Assembly (NCBI RefSeq): GCF_020171315.1
Contig: NZ_JAIUZP010000012.1
Span: 1 to 64,000, forward strand
DNA length: 64,000 nucleotides
Origin: Pseudooceanicola nanhaiensis
GTDB taxonomy: Bacteria; Pseudomonadota; Alphaproteobacteria; Rhodobacterales; Rhodobacteraceae
Direction: 5' to 3'
Both the position numbers and the translations under genes were made by a program. Within the stretch, counting starts at the first letter, position 1. Every line of letters begins with the position of its first letter. The notes under the pieces are model-generated. The model ran no database searches. It was given only the letters and a program-made list of their open reading frames with translations, and was not told where the DNA came from. Shown here piece by piece: positions 1 to 7,822 of the stretch.

Positions 1-459
1 GACGGGCGCCGGTTCCGGGTGCTGTGCGTCATCGACGACTTCAGCCGGGAATGCCTGGCCGCGGTCGTGGACACTTCGCTGTCAGGGCAACGTGTCAGCC
101 GTGAGCTCGACAGCATCGCTCGGGTGCGCGGCTATCCATGTATGGTGGTCAGTGACAACGGAACGGAGCTGACATCGAATGCCATCCTGAAATGGCAGGA
201 GGACCGCAAGGTCGAATGGCATTACATCGCGCCAGGAAAACCCATGCAGAACGGCTTCGTTGAAAGCTTCAATGGCCGCCTGCGCGACGAGTGCCTGAAC
301 GAGCATCTGTTCGCCAATCTGCGCCACGCCAGAGAGTTGATCGCTGACTGGCGCAACGACTACAACCATCACCGCCCCCACACGAGCCTCGACGGGCTTA
401 CCCCGTGGGAGCATCACCAACGGTCAATAGAGGACCAAATCCTGAACAGAGCGAACTAA
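1..459 (+). CDS. IS3-family transposase, OrfB integrase core, 5' truncated by window edge
   Basis: The reading frame is open from base 1 ([17 protein letters not shown]) and stops at 457-459. It is the C-terminal part of a DDE transposase of the IS3/rve type. The first catalytic Asp is in CVIDDFSRE, the second in VVSDNGTEL, and the Glu in [17 protein letters not shown]. The family tail [17 protein letters not shown] follows. In IS3 elements this domain is normally made as an OrfAB fusion by frameshifting; that part lies outside the window. The visible frame has no stop or frameshift, so it may come from an active copy. Confidence 0.9.
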   Translation, partial: DGRRFRVLCVIDDFSRECLAAVVDTSLSGQRVSRELDSIARVRGYPCMVVSDNGTELTSNAILKWQEDRKVEWHYIAPGKPMQNGFVESFNGRLRDECLNEHLFANLRHARELIADWRNDYNHHRPHTSLDGLTPWEHHQRSIEDQILNRAN

Positions 460-488
460 AAAACGCGGACACTACGGGGAGCAGGTCA
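1..488 (+). mobile_element. Right end of an IS3-family insertion sequence (partial)
   Basis: The window opens inside the IS3-type transposase gene. About 12-29 bp after its stop lies ACTACGGGGAGCAGGTCA (471-488). Read on the other strand this starts TGACCTGCTCCCCG, the TG-starting form usual for IS3-family terminal repeats, so the element probably ends at or near 488. The left end, orfA and any target duplication are outside the window, so intactness cannot be judged. Confidence 0.7.
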
Positions 489-640
489 GTCGGGTTGGCG
501 GCGGAACACGGCGAAGAGAAGAGCGTGATGCGCGAAGCCACGGACCTCGGGACTGATCGGATAGCGATCGGCATGGCCGCCTGGGAGAGGGGCTGTCGCC
601 CGTTCGGTCGAACCACGGGCGGCATGGACCGCGCCGTTGA

Positions 641-673
641 CCGGGCCGCACCAGCATCGCCGATGCGGCCCGG
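641..673 (-). terminator. Hairpin after the GSCFA gene pair
   Basis: A perfect 10-bp stem, CCGGGCCGCA (641-650) with TGCGGCCCGG (664-673), with a 13-nt loop, sits 4 bp beyond the stop codon of the minus-strand gene ending at 678. There is no clear T-tract, so it may be a weak terminator or an mRNA 3'-end stabiliser. The rest of 489-640, between the IS end and this hairpin, shows no supportable gene. Confidence 0.45.
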
Positions 674-677
674 AAGA

Positions 678-1418
678 TCAGGCCACGAGCTTTTGGATGG
701 TCCCGCGAAGTTCCTTGAGCGCGATTGCGCCGTAGGAGCTGTTCAGGTGCGTGACGTCATCGTCGTCATGCTGCTCGGAGCCTTCCCCGGCCATGGGGCG
801 GGACCCGATAGAGAGCTCATGGGGCGAATAGATCACATTGGCGATCGTGCTTTCGGGTTGGAAGACACAGGTGGCCCCAGCCTCTTCCACGCTCTCGCGA
901 AGGGCGGCAAAGACGATGTCCCGTGTTTTCGAGCTCACCTGTCTGCCCTCGGGCATGCGTTCGGCGTACTTCTCCGAGAAGAAGGGTTCGAACTTGAAGA
1001 CGATCGGCGTGTCACTGCGCGCGCGCATCGCCCGGATCGTCGCCAGCGTGGGCTGGGCTTCGAACCATTTCTGCGTCGCGCGCCGGAGGTAGGCCGAGGA
1101 GAACTCGCTTTCGGCATTGCCTGCCCGCAGAATCGACGCGAACAGCGCTTGCACGTGGACGGGCGTGCCGTAGAGCACAACTACATCGAAGTCTTGCGGG
1201 TCCAGACGGTCATATTGACCGTTCGAGGTCTGCAGAAACATCTTGTTTGCGGCGCCACGCGCTCGCAGGATGCCGTCTTCGACATAGGTGTCGTTCTTGT
1301 ATGCTTTGCCCGACGCGCCAATGAACACATACTCGTCCCCGGCAGTGTCGAATTTTCCTTCTTCAATGGCATTCTTGAGGGCCACCATGTGGCTGCGGCC
1401 GGAAATACAGATCTTCAC
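678..1418 (-). CDS. Conserved hypothetical protein paired with a GSCFA gene
   Basis: A 246-aa protein starting MKICISGRSHMVALKNAIEEG. The opening beta-strand followed by GRSH resembles the first block of SGNH/GDSL-type folds, but no full catalytic set can be assigned by eye. It starts 1 bp after the stop of the upstream GSCFA gene, so the two are surely co-transcribed and probably act together. There is no signal peptide or membrane segment. A short acidic stretch (EGSEQHDDDD) lies near the C-terminus. The function is unknown; a role in polysaccharide or glycan handling is only suggested by the GSCFA partner. Confidence 0.8.
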   Translation of the reverse strand: MKICISGRSHMVALKNAIEEGKFDTAGDEYVFIGASGKAYKNDTYVEDGILRARGAANKMFLQTSNGQYDRLDPQDFDVVVLYGTPVHVQALFASILRAGNAESEFSSAYLRRATQKWFEAQPTLATIRAMRARSDTPIVFKFEPFFSEKYAERMPEGRQVSSKTRDIVFAALRESVEEAGATCVFQPESTIANVIYSPHELSIGSRPMAGEGSEQHDDDDVTHLNSSYGAIALKELRGTIQKLVA

Positions 1419-1419
1419 T

Positions 1420-2544
1420 TTATTTGTTCCCGAAAGTCTCGAGCATCATTTCCTCGCAAACGACGTCGTTCTCGCCGTCATCCGCTTCGGACGCAGGGGC
1501 AGGGGTCCGGGCGGCTTTCTTCCGCTTCCCGGCTCTTGCCTTTGCCTTGGGCGTTTCGCTGTCGCTGCCACCGTCACTGTCGGTTGCGCCCAGTCCCTCG
1601 AAGAACGAGCGCATCACGAAGCTCACGCCGTCAGGGTGGACGGACCGCATGTTCGGTTCATAGAACATCCCGCGGAAAACAGGCGAGGTGATGATCTCGT
1701 AAGAGGGGAAGTAATCGACGTAGGCGAACTTTTCTTTCACTTCGCCGGCGACCGCCCGCAGGACGGACTTCGAATAGGTCGTGGCGGTGAGAACGTGATC
1801 CCCAGAGGCTGTCGCCGTCAGCGGGACAGGCGACACCGTCAGCAGGAAGCTCATCTGCGGGTTCTCCTCACGGATGGCACGCAGCGCAGCGATCAGGTCG
1901 GACTTGATCTCAGAGAAGGAAAAGTTCTTGAACGCATGTGCGGCCGGGTCGAAGGTCCCGGCAAGCGTGCCGGGGCACATCGCATAGGTGTACTTCTGCT
2001 TGGTGTTCACCCAGCCCTCGGTCAGGCCGAGCGTGAAGACGAAGCGGTCACCTTCGGTGATGGCCCGGCGAATGGCCGCAAGTGTCGCTGCACGCGATTC
2101 AAGCATCTCCTCGGCACTGCTGAAGCCGCCGGGCTCGATCGCAGGGCGGAACGGGTCATAAAAGCGACCGTCCTTTTCCCAGGCCTCGGTCGGTTGCTCT
2201 TCCTTGCCGAGCGCCCAGTACACCCACTGCTTTAGCGCTGTCGCAGTGTAGATGTTGCCGGTCCGGAACGAGAAGACCCCGTAGTTGAACTCCTTGGAGA
2301 TGGCCGGATCGAACATTTGAGGCGCCGGCTCGGCATCGAACCAGGAATAGCCGTTCTTCGCCAGGGCGCGGCCGATATGCTGGGCAAAGCAAGAGCCTGC
2401 GGTGACGATCTTCTTTTTCTTGCTCAGCTTGTGCTTGGGGGACCAGAGTTCGCTGATCGAGAAGGGGCTGACATCGGCAACTCCACTCCTCCAAAAGGCG
2501 GACTTCGGGAGATCCTCGTAGGGATTTTTCGCGGCTGTGTTCAT
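1420..2544 (-). CDS. GSCFA domain-containing protein
   Basis: A 374-aa protein with the diagnostic block VTAGSCFAQHIGRALAKNGY at about residues 47-66, which names the GSCFA family. The family resembles SGNH hydrolases and the GSCFA Ser is the presumed nucleophile; its substrate is unknown. A later FTLGLTEGW block is also typical. The C-terminal ~55 residues are low-complexity and charged (KAKARAGKRKKAARTPAP), probably a disordered tail. It is the first gene of a two-gene operon with the 246-aa unknown that follows 1 bp later. The start at 2544 is preceded by an A/G-rich stretch on the minus strand. Confidence 0.85.
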   Translation of the reverse strand: MNTAAKNPYEDLPKSAFWRSGVADVSPFSISELWSPKHKLSKKKKIVTAGSCFAQHIGRALAKNGYSWFDAEPAPQMFDPAISKEFNYGVFSFRTGNIYTATALKQWVYWALGKEEQPTEAWEKDGRFYDPFRPAIEPGGFSSAEEMLESRAATLAAIRRAITEGDRFVFTLGLTEGWVNTKQKYTYAMCPGTLAGTFDPAAHAFKNFSFSEIKSDLIAALRAIREENPQMSFLLTVSPVPLTATASGDHVLTATTYSKSVLRAVAGEVKEKFAYVDYFPSYEIITSPVFRGMFYEPNMRSVHPDGVSFVMRSFFEGLGATDSDGGSDSETPKAKARAGKRKKAARTPAPASEADDGENDVVCEEMMLETFGNK

Positions 2545-2918
2545 GTTTTGGTGCTCCGTTAGTCTGGAGGTTCATCAAAGAGATGGACGGCTGAGCGGTG
2601 CATCGTTGGACCGAGTGCCTCACTTCACCTCCGCGCTTCGGCAGTGCAATGTCAATCCACTGCCGCGCAAAAATGCCACTTTTGATGGGATGGGACGGGT
2701 GGGTGGCGGAAGGTTGCCTGAATTGCGCGACGGCGGATTGTCCGCTCAGGGCGAAATCGGCAACCAGCGAGGGCCGGTCACGCGCCTGTCATGCCGGCCG
2801 GGTTGAAGCACAGATACCTGACCGGATGCACGGGGCCATCGGCCTCCAGCCTTTCAGGCTCAAGACCCGTCGATTTCGGCCGGACGGCATGGTCCGGCGT
2901 CCGGAAAACGAGCGTGGG
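2545..2918. other. Intergenic region with no recognised feature
   Basis: This stretch separates the divergent GSCFA gene and the small zinc-ribbon-like ORF. It must hold the GSCFA promoter, but I see no convincing -35/-10 pair, palindrome or RNA element. Short open frames here have no family signature. Confidence 0.4.
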
Positions 2919-3095
2919 ATGGGTAAGTATGAGATCAAGTGTCAGACCCCGGCCTGCGGCCACATCGAATACGCGAGTGATCGTGAGGTGGGCCACGAGG
3001 CTCTGCGGGCTTCTGAGGGAATTGTAGAGCGCGGATGTCCGTTGTGTGGCGGCCGGTTGAAGGCCTTTCTGCTCCCGCCGGACTTTTGGGAGTAA
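2919..3095 (+). CDS. Small zinc-ribbon-like protein, 58 aa
   Basis: The ORF starts MGKYEIKCQTPACGHIEYAS and ends LLPPDFWE. Cysteines at residues 8, 13, 40 and 43 (CxxxxC and CPLCGGRL) give the pattern of a small zinc ribbon, probably binding one zinc ion. A longer in-frame extension upstream has no such signature, so I take this ATG. The ribosome-binding site is weak. It is followed 15-30 bp later by the HEPN-like gene and may be co-transcribed with it. The function is unknown; nucleic-acid or protein binding is usual for such ribbons. Confidence 0.55.
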   Translation: MGKYEIKCQTPACGHIEYASDREVGHEALRASEGIVERGCPLCGGRLKAFLLPPDFWE

Positions 3096-3124
3096 CCCCA
3101 CAAAGGAGGGTGTTCGCTATTGCG

Positions 3125-3577
3125 GTGCATGATGATGACAGTGTCTACGCGTACTTTGGGGCTGGTGCATTGGCCACTCAAACGTTTGAGCGTTTCGTGC
3201 TCCTGGCTTTGGAGATGCGAGGGCATCGTCAGAACATAGATCGGATACTATCGGTTTCTCCCGAAGAGATATTGGCTGCGGAAAGTGCTTTGAGCCGCAA
3301 GACCATGGGGCAGCTCTATCGAACTTTCAGAGATGGGTTTGATTTTCCAAAGCAAGATTCTCTTCAGTTTTCAGAAGCTGTTAGGGCTCGCAATCGCCTC
3401 ATGCATGGATATTTCGCTCGGAATGCCCTTCGTCTTCAGTCGGCACAGGGAAGAGCGGCGATGTCAAATGAACTGGACTGCGAGAAAGAGCTATTTTGGC
3501 AGGCTGCGAAACGAATGGGGCGATACGTTACAGCCGAAGGGGAGGCTCTTATCGAGCAGCGGTGTAAGGAGCCTTGA
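3125..3577 (+). CDS. HEPN-like hypothetical protein, about 150 aa
   Basis: The frame encodes an alpha-helical protein with ARNRLMHGYF at about residues 88-97. RNRLMH fits the Rx4H motif with Asn after Arg that marks HEPN ribonuclease or HEPN-fold domains. A very strong ribosome-binding site, AAAGGAGGG (3102-3110), lies ahead; possible starts are GTG at 3125, an unusual ATT at 3119, or GTG at 3110, so the exact start is unsure. Base composition is clearly more AT-rich than the neighbours, a sign of transfer, and an IS end lies 2.6 kb upstream. No obvious MNT or other antitoxin partner is adjacent, so a toxin role is speculative. Confidence 0.6.
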   Translation: MHDDDSVYAYFGAGALATQTFERFVLLALEMRGHRQNIDRILSVSPEEILAAESALSRKTMGQLYRTFRDGFDFPKQDSLQFSEAVRARNRLMHGYFARNALRLQSAQGRAAMSNELDCEKELFWQAAKRMGRYVTAEGEALIEQRCKEP

Positions 3578-3648
3578 GCAGCATGAAGCAAGAAACTTGA
3601 TGCTCAAGGAGGTCTTGCGCCCTCATCTCGCGCCGCTATGTCAGCTGC

Positions 3649-3903
3649 ATGGCTTGGACGCGAATCCCAACGGTGATCAGCGGCGGCGCGGCCCTGGACG
3701 ACTGGACCGTCCTGCGCGCTGGTTACACCGTGGGTCGTGTCAGCTTCCTGCCTCGCCACCAGCCCGGCGATCCTCACTGGCTCTGGGCCGTCTGGACGCA
3801 TCCGGCATCGCATGGCGATGCGGAGACGCTCGAGGCGGGACTGGAGGAGATCAGGCGCCGCGCGACAGATGATCTGACGGCGGCGGTGCAGAGGGTGCGG
3901 TAG
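3649..3903 (+). CDS. Small hypothetical protein, 84 aa
   Basis: The protein starts MAWTRIPTVISGGAALDDWT and contains VGRVSFLPRHQPGDPHWLWAVW, then an Ala/Glu/Arg-rich helix (ETLEAGLEEIRRRATDDL). A strand-rich Trp segment followed by a helix recalls short alphaproteobacterial proteins of unknown function. There is no clear ribosome-binding site and the gene is isolated, so an alternative or upstream start cannot be excluded. No function can be given. Confidence 0.45.
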   Translation: MAWTRIPTVISGGAALDDWTVLRAGYTVGRVSFLPRHQPGDPHWLWAVWTHPASHGDAETLEAGLEEIRRRATDDLTAAVQRVR

Positions 3904-4271
3904 TGCTCTAGGAGTGGCGACCTAAGTTGGAATACTTGACATACCCCTTTGATATGTATGGGTGCCAATTCTTGGGGCTTTCGTCCCCAAGCGTCTGATA
4001 AGACTTGAGTATCAGCACACCTTCAGGGGTCGCCACTGCCAGATCAGGGCCTGCAGCCAGCCCCCCCATCCCCCATTTCGCCGACCGAGTCGCACCCCGT
4101 CTTTCGGGCCGATACGGCAGGTCTCTCGCAAGCACCGGCGGTGCGGCGCGCCGGCCGCGGACGACCGGCAGGATTGATAATCCCAATGGCCGACATAGAG
4201 CATCGCGATTGGACCCGCCGGACCGCCGCGGCGCAGTCTGGGGCCATCCCCTTTCCCAGTCCGGCGAGCCG
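3904..4271. other. Intergenic region upstream of the sulfatase gene
   Basis: A TTGACA hexamer occurs near 3935 in an AT-richer stretch (GATATGTATGG follows), but the spacing to a -10 is poor. A minus-strand frame across 3908-4294 has a plausible-looking C-terminus (LAVATPEGVLILKSYQ) but an implausible N-terminal half, so it may be a gene remnant. No firm feature is supported. Confidence 0.35.
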
Positions 4272-5705
4272 ATGTCCCAGAACCTTCTCTTCATCTTTTC
4301 CGATCAGCACCAGTCCACCGCGCTGTCCTGCGCGGGGCACCCCTACGTGAAGACGCCCAACCTCGACCGGCTCGCCGCGCGGGGGCAACGGATGACCTCG
4401 GCCTATACGCCGTGCCCGATCTGCGTGCCGGCGCGGGCCTCGGTCCAGACCGGGCGGGCTGTGCATGACACCGGGTGCTGGGACAACGCGATGCCCTACA
4501 CCGGCACCCCCACCGGCTGGGCGCATGATCTCGCCGCCACGGGGATGGCGGTGGAGTCGATCGGCAAGCTTCACTTTCGCAACGTGAGCGATGAGACGGG
4601 GTTCACCCGTCAGGACGTGTCGATGCACGTCAAGGACGGCATCGGGATGCTCTGGGGATCGGTCCGCGATCCGATGCCGCCGCGGCGCGAGGATGTCGTT
4701 CTCTTCGACTACATCGGGCCGGGCCAGTCCTCCTACAACACCTTCGACGAGGCCGTGACCCACGCCGCGACGGCGCGCCTGCGCGAGCTTGCCGCCAGTG
4801 GGCGCCCCTTCTTCCTGCAAACCGGCTACGTCGCGCCGCATTTCCCGCTGGTGGTCCCGCAGAAGTACATGGACATGTACCCGGAGGACGATCTCCCGCT
4901 GCCCGATCTGATGCCGCGCGATGGCTATGAGCGGCACCCTTGGGTCGAAACGATGGAGCGGTTCTTCGACACCGACGGCGAGTTCGGCGAGGACGATGCG
5001 CTGCGGCGGCGCGCGATCTCGGCCTATTTCGGGCTGTGCAGCTTCCTCGATGACCAGATCGGACAGCTGCTCGACGTGCTGGAGGAGACCGGCCTCGCAG
5101 AGACCACGACGGTGATCTACAGCTCGGACCATGGCGAGGACCTCGGCAAGCGGGGCCGCTGGGGCAAGTCGCATCTCTACCGCGAGGCGACGGAGGTGCC
5201 GCTGATCGTGGCCCGCCCGGGCGAGACGCCGGGCGTCTGCGCAACGCCGGTCTCGCTGATCGACCTTGCGCCGACCTTCCTGCAGCAGTTCGGCCTCAGC
5301 GACGACAGCCTGCCCGGGACCTCGCTCTTTGACATCATCGACGGGCCGCCGCAGCCGGACCGTGTGGCCTTCTCGGAGTATCACGCGGTCGGGGCCGAGT
5401 CCGGCGGTTACATGATCCGCAAGGGCAAGTGGAAATACCACTACTACGTCGGCTACCCGCCCGAACTGTTCGATCTGGACGCGGACCCTGACGAGGCCAG
5501 GAACCTCGCCCCCGATGCGGCCTTCGCCGCCCAGCTGGCCGAGATGGAGGCAGAGCTGCGCCGCATCTGCGACCCCGAGGCGGTCGACCGGCAGGCCAAG
5601 GCCGATCAGGCGGCACTGGTGGAGCGTCACGGCGGGCGCGAAGTCGCCTATGGCATCGGCCCGACCGGTGCGACGCCCGCAGTCGTGGGGGGCGGCTCTG
5701 CTTGA
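4272..5705 (+). CDS. Type I sulfatase (formylglycine-dependent)
   Basis: A 477-aa alkaline-phosphatase-superfamily sulfatase. It opens LLFIFSDQHQSTALSCAG, carrying the first metal-binding Asp. The signature CVPAR at residues 51-55 fits C-x-P-x-R, so Cys51 should be oxidised to the catalytic formylglycine. The second metal block YSSDHGEDLGKRG and the following GKSHLYREATEVPLIV are typical. There is no signal peptide, so it acts in the cytoplasm on an imported sulfate ester; the substrate (choline sulfate, sugar sulfate or other) cannot be told by eye. ATG at 4272 is chosen because homology starts there. The FGE gene two places downstream supplies the required maturation. Confidence 0.92.
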   Translation: MSQNLLFIFSDQHQSTALSCAGHPYVKTPNLDRLAARGQRMTSAYTPCPICVPARASVQTGRAVHDTGCWDNAMPYTGTPTGWAHDLAATGMAVESIGKLHFRNVSDETGFTRQDVSMHVKDGIGMLWGSVRDPMPPRREDVVLFDYIGPGQSSYNTFDEAVTHAATARLRELAASGRPFFLQTGYVAPHFPLVVPQKYMDMYPEDDLPLPDLMPRDGYERHPWVETMERFFDTDGEFGEDDALRRRAISAYFGLCSFLDDQIGQLLDVLEETGLAETTTVIYSSDHGEDLGKRGRWGKSHLYREATEVPLIVARPGETPGVCATPVSLIDLAPTFLQQFGLSDDSLPGTSLFDIIDGPPQPDRVAFSEYHAVGAESGGYMIRKGKWKYHYYVGYPPELFDLDADPDEARNLAPDAAFAAQLAEMEAELRRICDPEAVDRQAKADQAALVERHGGREVAYGIGPTGATPAVVGGGSA

Positions 5706-5790
5706 CACGGCTTCCCCGGGCGCGAATGCTTGGTCCCCGACAGCCGGGCGGGCGATGGCGCCGGCCCGGCACAAGGAACAGGGCCGACCC

Positions 5791-6744
5791 ATGGCGGAAG
5801 AGCGCAAGGTCTCGCGACATCTCGACTGGAACCTGCTGCGCAGCTTCGTGACCATTGCGCAGTCCAGCTCGATCACGGCGGCGGCCGACCGGCTGAACCT
5901 GACGCAGCCCACCGTCTCGGTGAGTCTGCGGCGGCTGGAGGAACAGGTCGGGCGGCGGCTGATCGATCGCAGCCCGCAAAGCTTTGACCTGACCGAAGCA
6001 GGCCGGGCCCTGCTGGCCGAGGCGCTGGAGATCCTCGGCGCGGTGGAGCGGTTGCAGGTCCGCCTCGATGCCGCCGAGGGCGTGATCCGCGGCGAGGCGC
6101 GGATCGCCCTTGCCAGCCACGTCGTCAGCGACCTTTTCGACGAGGCGATCGCCCTCTTTTCCGCCCGCCACCCGGAGGCCAGCTTGTTCCTCGACGTGGT
6201 GTCCAGCCGCGTTGCCATCGAGCAGGTCGCGGCGCGACAGGCGGCGCTGGCCGTGGGGCTGGTCTCCGACCGTGATCCGATGCTCGACTGCATCCCGTTC
6301 TACCGCCAGCACTACGCACTTTACTGCGGGCCGCGACATCGCCTGTTCGGACGCACCGGGCTGACGCTTGCCGACCTGCATGACGAGGTTTCGGTCGGGT
6401 TGCTGACGGATCGCACCGACAAGGCCTTCCTCGAGGTCGCGGGCCTGCGGTTCCGGGCCGGGCTGAGGCCCGAGGTGGCCGGGCGGTCGCGCAATCTCGA
6501 GGAGATCCGGCGCATGATCATCGCGGGTGTCGGGATCGGGCCGATGCCCGTCCATATTGCCGCGCGCGATTGTGCCGATGGCATGCTCTGGCGCCTGCCG
6601 CCCTATGACCAGACCGCCACCACCGAAGTGTTCCTGATCAGCGCGGCCGACAGGGCGCTGTCACCGCTCGAGAAGGCCGTGAAGGCGGCGTTCCTCGATG
6701 TGCTTGCCGATGTCCCGCCGGAGGACCGTGTTTATGGCGGCTGA
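5791..6744 (+). CDS. LysR-family regulator of the sulfatase unit
   Basis: A 317-aa LysR-type regulator. The N-terminal winged helix is clear (LLRSFVTIAQSSSITAAADR then TQPTVSVSLRRLEEQVGRRL, about residues 12-60), followed by a substrate-binding-type effector domain. It lies between the sulfatase and the FGE gene on the same strand, and its stop overlaps the FGE start, so it is part of the operon and probably controls it in response to the sulfatase substrate or product. An upstream in-frame ATG at 5755 is possible; 5791 is preferred because AAGGAACAGGG precedes it. Confidence 0.9.
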   Translation: MAEERKVSRHLDWNLLRSFVTIAQSSSITAAADRLNLTQPTVSVSLRRLEEQVGRRLIDRSPQSFDLTEAGRALLAEALEILGAVERLQVRLDAAEGVIRGEARIALASHVVSDLFDEAIALFSARHPEASLFLDVVSSRVAIEQVAARQAALAVGLVSDRDPMLDCIPFYRQHYALYCGPRHRLFGRTGLTLADLHDEVSVGLLTDRTDKAFLEVAGLRFRAGLRPEVAGRSRNLEEIRRMIIAGVGIGPMPVHIAARDCADGMLWRLPPYDQTATTEVFLISAADRALSPLEKAVKAAFLDVLADVPPEDRVYGG

Positions 6745-7714
6745 GGTATCACCCAAGACCTGCTGTGCCGGGGATCGCCCCGCATGCGACACGGCGACGG
6801 ATCGGTTCCTCGCGGCCGCCTGCGCGGTGCCACGGGCCGCGGAGGCGACGCGCAGCGCGCTGCGGGCCGAACTGCGCCCGGTCCCCGGCGGTCTGTTCGA
6901 GATGGGCGCGCGCCAGTCGCGTTTCGCGCAGGACCTCGACAGCCCGCGCCGCAAGATCCGCGTCTCGCCCTTCCTGATGGCCCCGACCGCCGTCACCAAT
7001 GCGCAGTTCGCGCGTTTTGCCGACGAGACCGGCTATCGCACCGTGGCCGAATGCGAGGGGTGGAGCTTTGTCTTCCACCTGCTGCTGACGGAGCCGGAGC
7101 GTCATGCCATCCACCCGCCGGGCCTGCCTTGGTGGCGGCAGGTGGAGGGGGCCTGCTGGCGGACCCCCGAGGGGCCGGGCAGCGACTGGCAGGGCCGCGC
7201 CGATCACCCGGCGGTGCATCTCGCGTGGTACGACGGGCTGGCCTACGCCACCTGGGCCGGGCTGCGCCTGCCCCGCGAGGCGGAGTGGGAGCGGGCCGCG
7301 CGCGGCGGGCTGGCGCGGATGAAGTTCCCATGGGGCAATCGCCTCGTCCCTGAAACCGGCCATGCCATGAACACTTGGCAGGGGGCGTTCCCGGGTCAGA
7401 ACACCGCCGAGGACGGGCATGTCGGCACGGCGCCTGCAACGGCCTACGCGCCCAACGGCTATGGGTTGTTCTGCATGACGGGCAATGTGTGGGAATGGGT
7501 CGCGGACCGCTTCGGCCCCTTGCCGGGCGATCCCGCAGGCCGCCCGGTCAGCGATCCGGCAGGCCCCGCGCAGGGGGACACGCGCGTCCAGCGCGGCGGG
7601 TCATTCCTGTGCCACGAGAGCTATTGCGATCGTTACCACGTTCATTCCCGCACCTCCGGCGCTGCTGAGAATTCGACCTCCAACAGCGGTGTCCGCGTCG
7701 CGGCCGACGCCTAG
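6734..7714 (+). CDS. Formylglycine-generating enzyme (sulfatase-modifying factor)
   Basis: A 326-aa FGE-sulfatase family protein. It oxidises the Cys of a C-x-P-x-R motif in sulfatases to formylglycine. The family pattern is complete: VPGGLFEMGARQSRF at the start of the domain, TAVTNAQFARFADETGY, RLPREAEWERAARGG, GNVWEWVADRF, and the C-terminal RGGSFLCHESYCDRYHVHSR with two Cys five residues apart (about 293 and 298), matching the copper-binding pair of aerobic FGE. The start at 6734 overlaps the LysR stop, implying coupled translation. Its substrate is almost certainly the sulfatase encoded two genes upstream. Confidence 0.95.
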   Translation: MAAEVSPKTCCAGDRPACDTATDRFLAAACAVPRAAEATRSALRAELRPVPGGLFEMGARQSRFAQDLDSPRRKIRVSPFLMAPTAVTNAQFARFADETGYRTVAECEGWSFVFHLLLTEPERHAIHPPGLPWWRQVEGACWRTPEGPGSDWQGRADHPAVHLAWYDGLAYATWAGLRLPREAEWERAARGGLARMKFPWGNRLVPETGHAMNTWQGAFPGQNTAEDGHVGTAPATAYAPNGYGLFCMTGNVWEWVADRFGPLPGDPAGRPVSDPAGPAQGDTRVQRGGSFLCHESYCDRYHVHSRTSGAAENSTSNSGVRVAADA

Positions 7715-7822
7715 GGCGCAGCCGCCGGGGTCACATCGGCCCCCGGTTTCGAGGCGCTGACGTGCTCCCGCAGGGGGCAGGCGCGGCCCGCGGCGGCCGC
7801 CACAGGGGCGGCGCGCGGCGTG

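Noticed and set aside
405-1691. A 428-codon plus-strand frame starting inside the transposase
   Set aside because: It crosses the IS end and runs antisense to the 246-aa and GSCFA genes; no domain.
3908-4294. A 128-codon minus-strand frame upstream of the sulfatase
   Set aside because: The C-terminal part looks protein-like, but the N-terminal half is Arg/Pro noise and overlaps the sulfatase start. Kept only as a possible remnant.
4044-6293. A 749-codon open frame on the minus strand
   Set aside because: It is antisense to the sulfatase and LysR genes; composition is typical of shadow frames.
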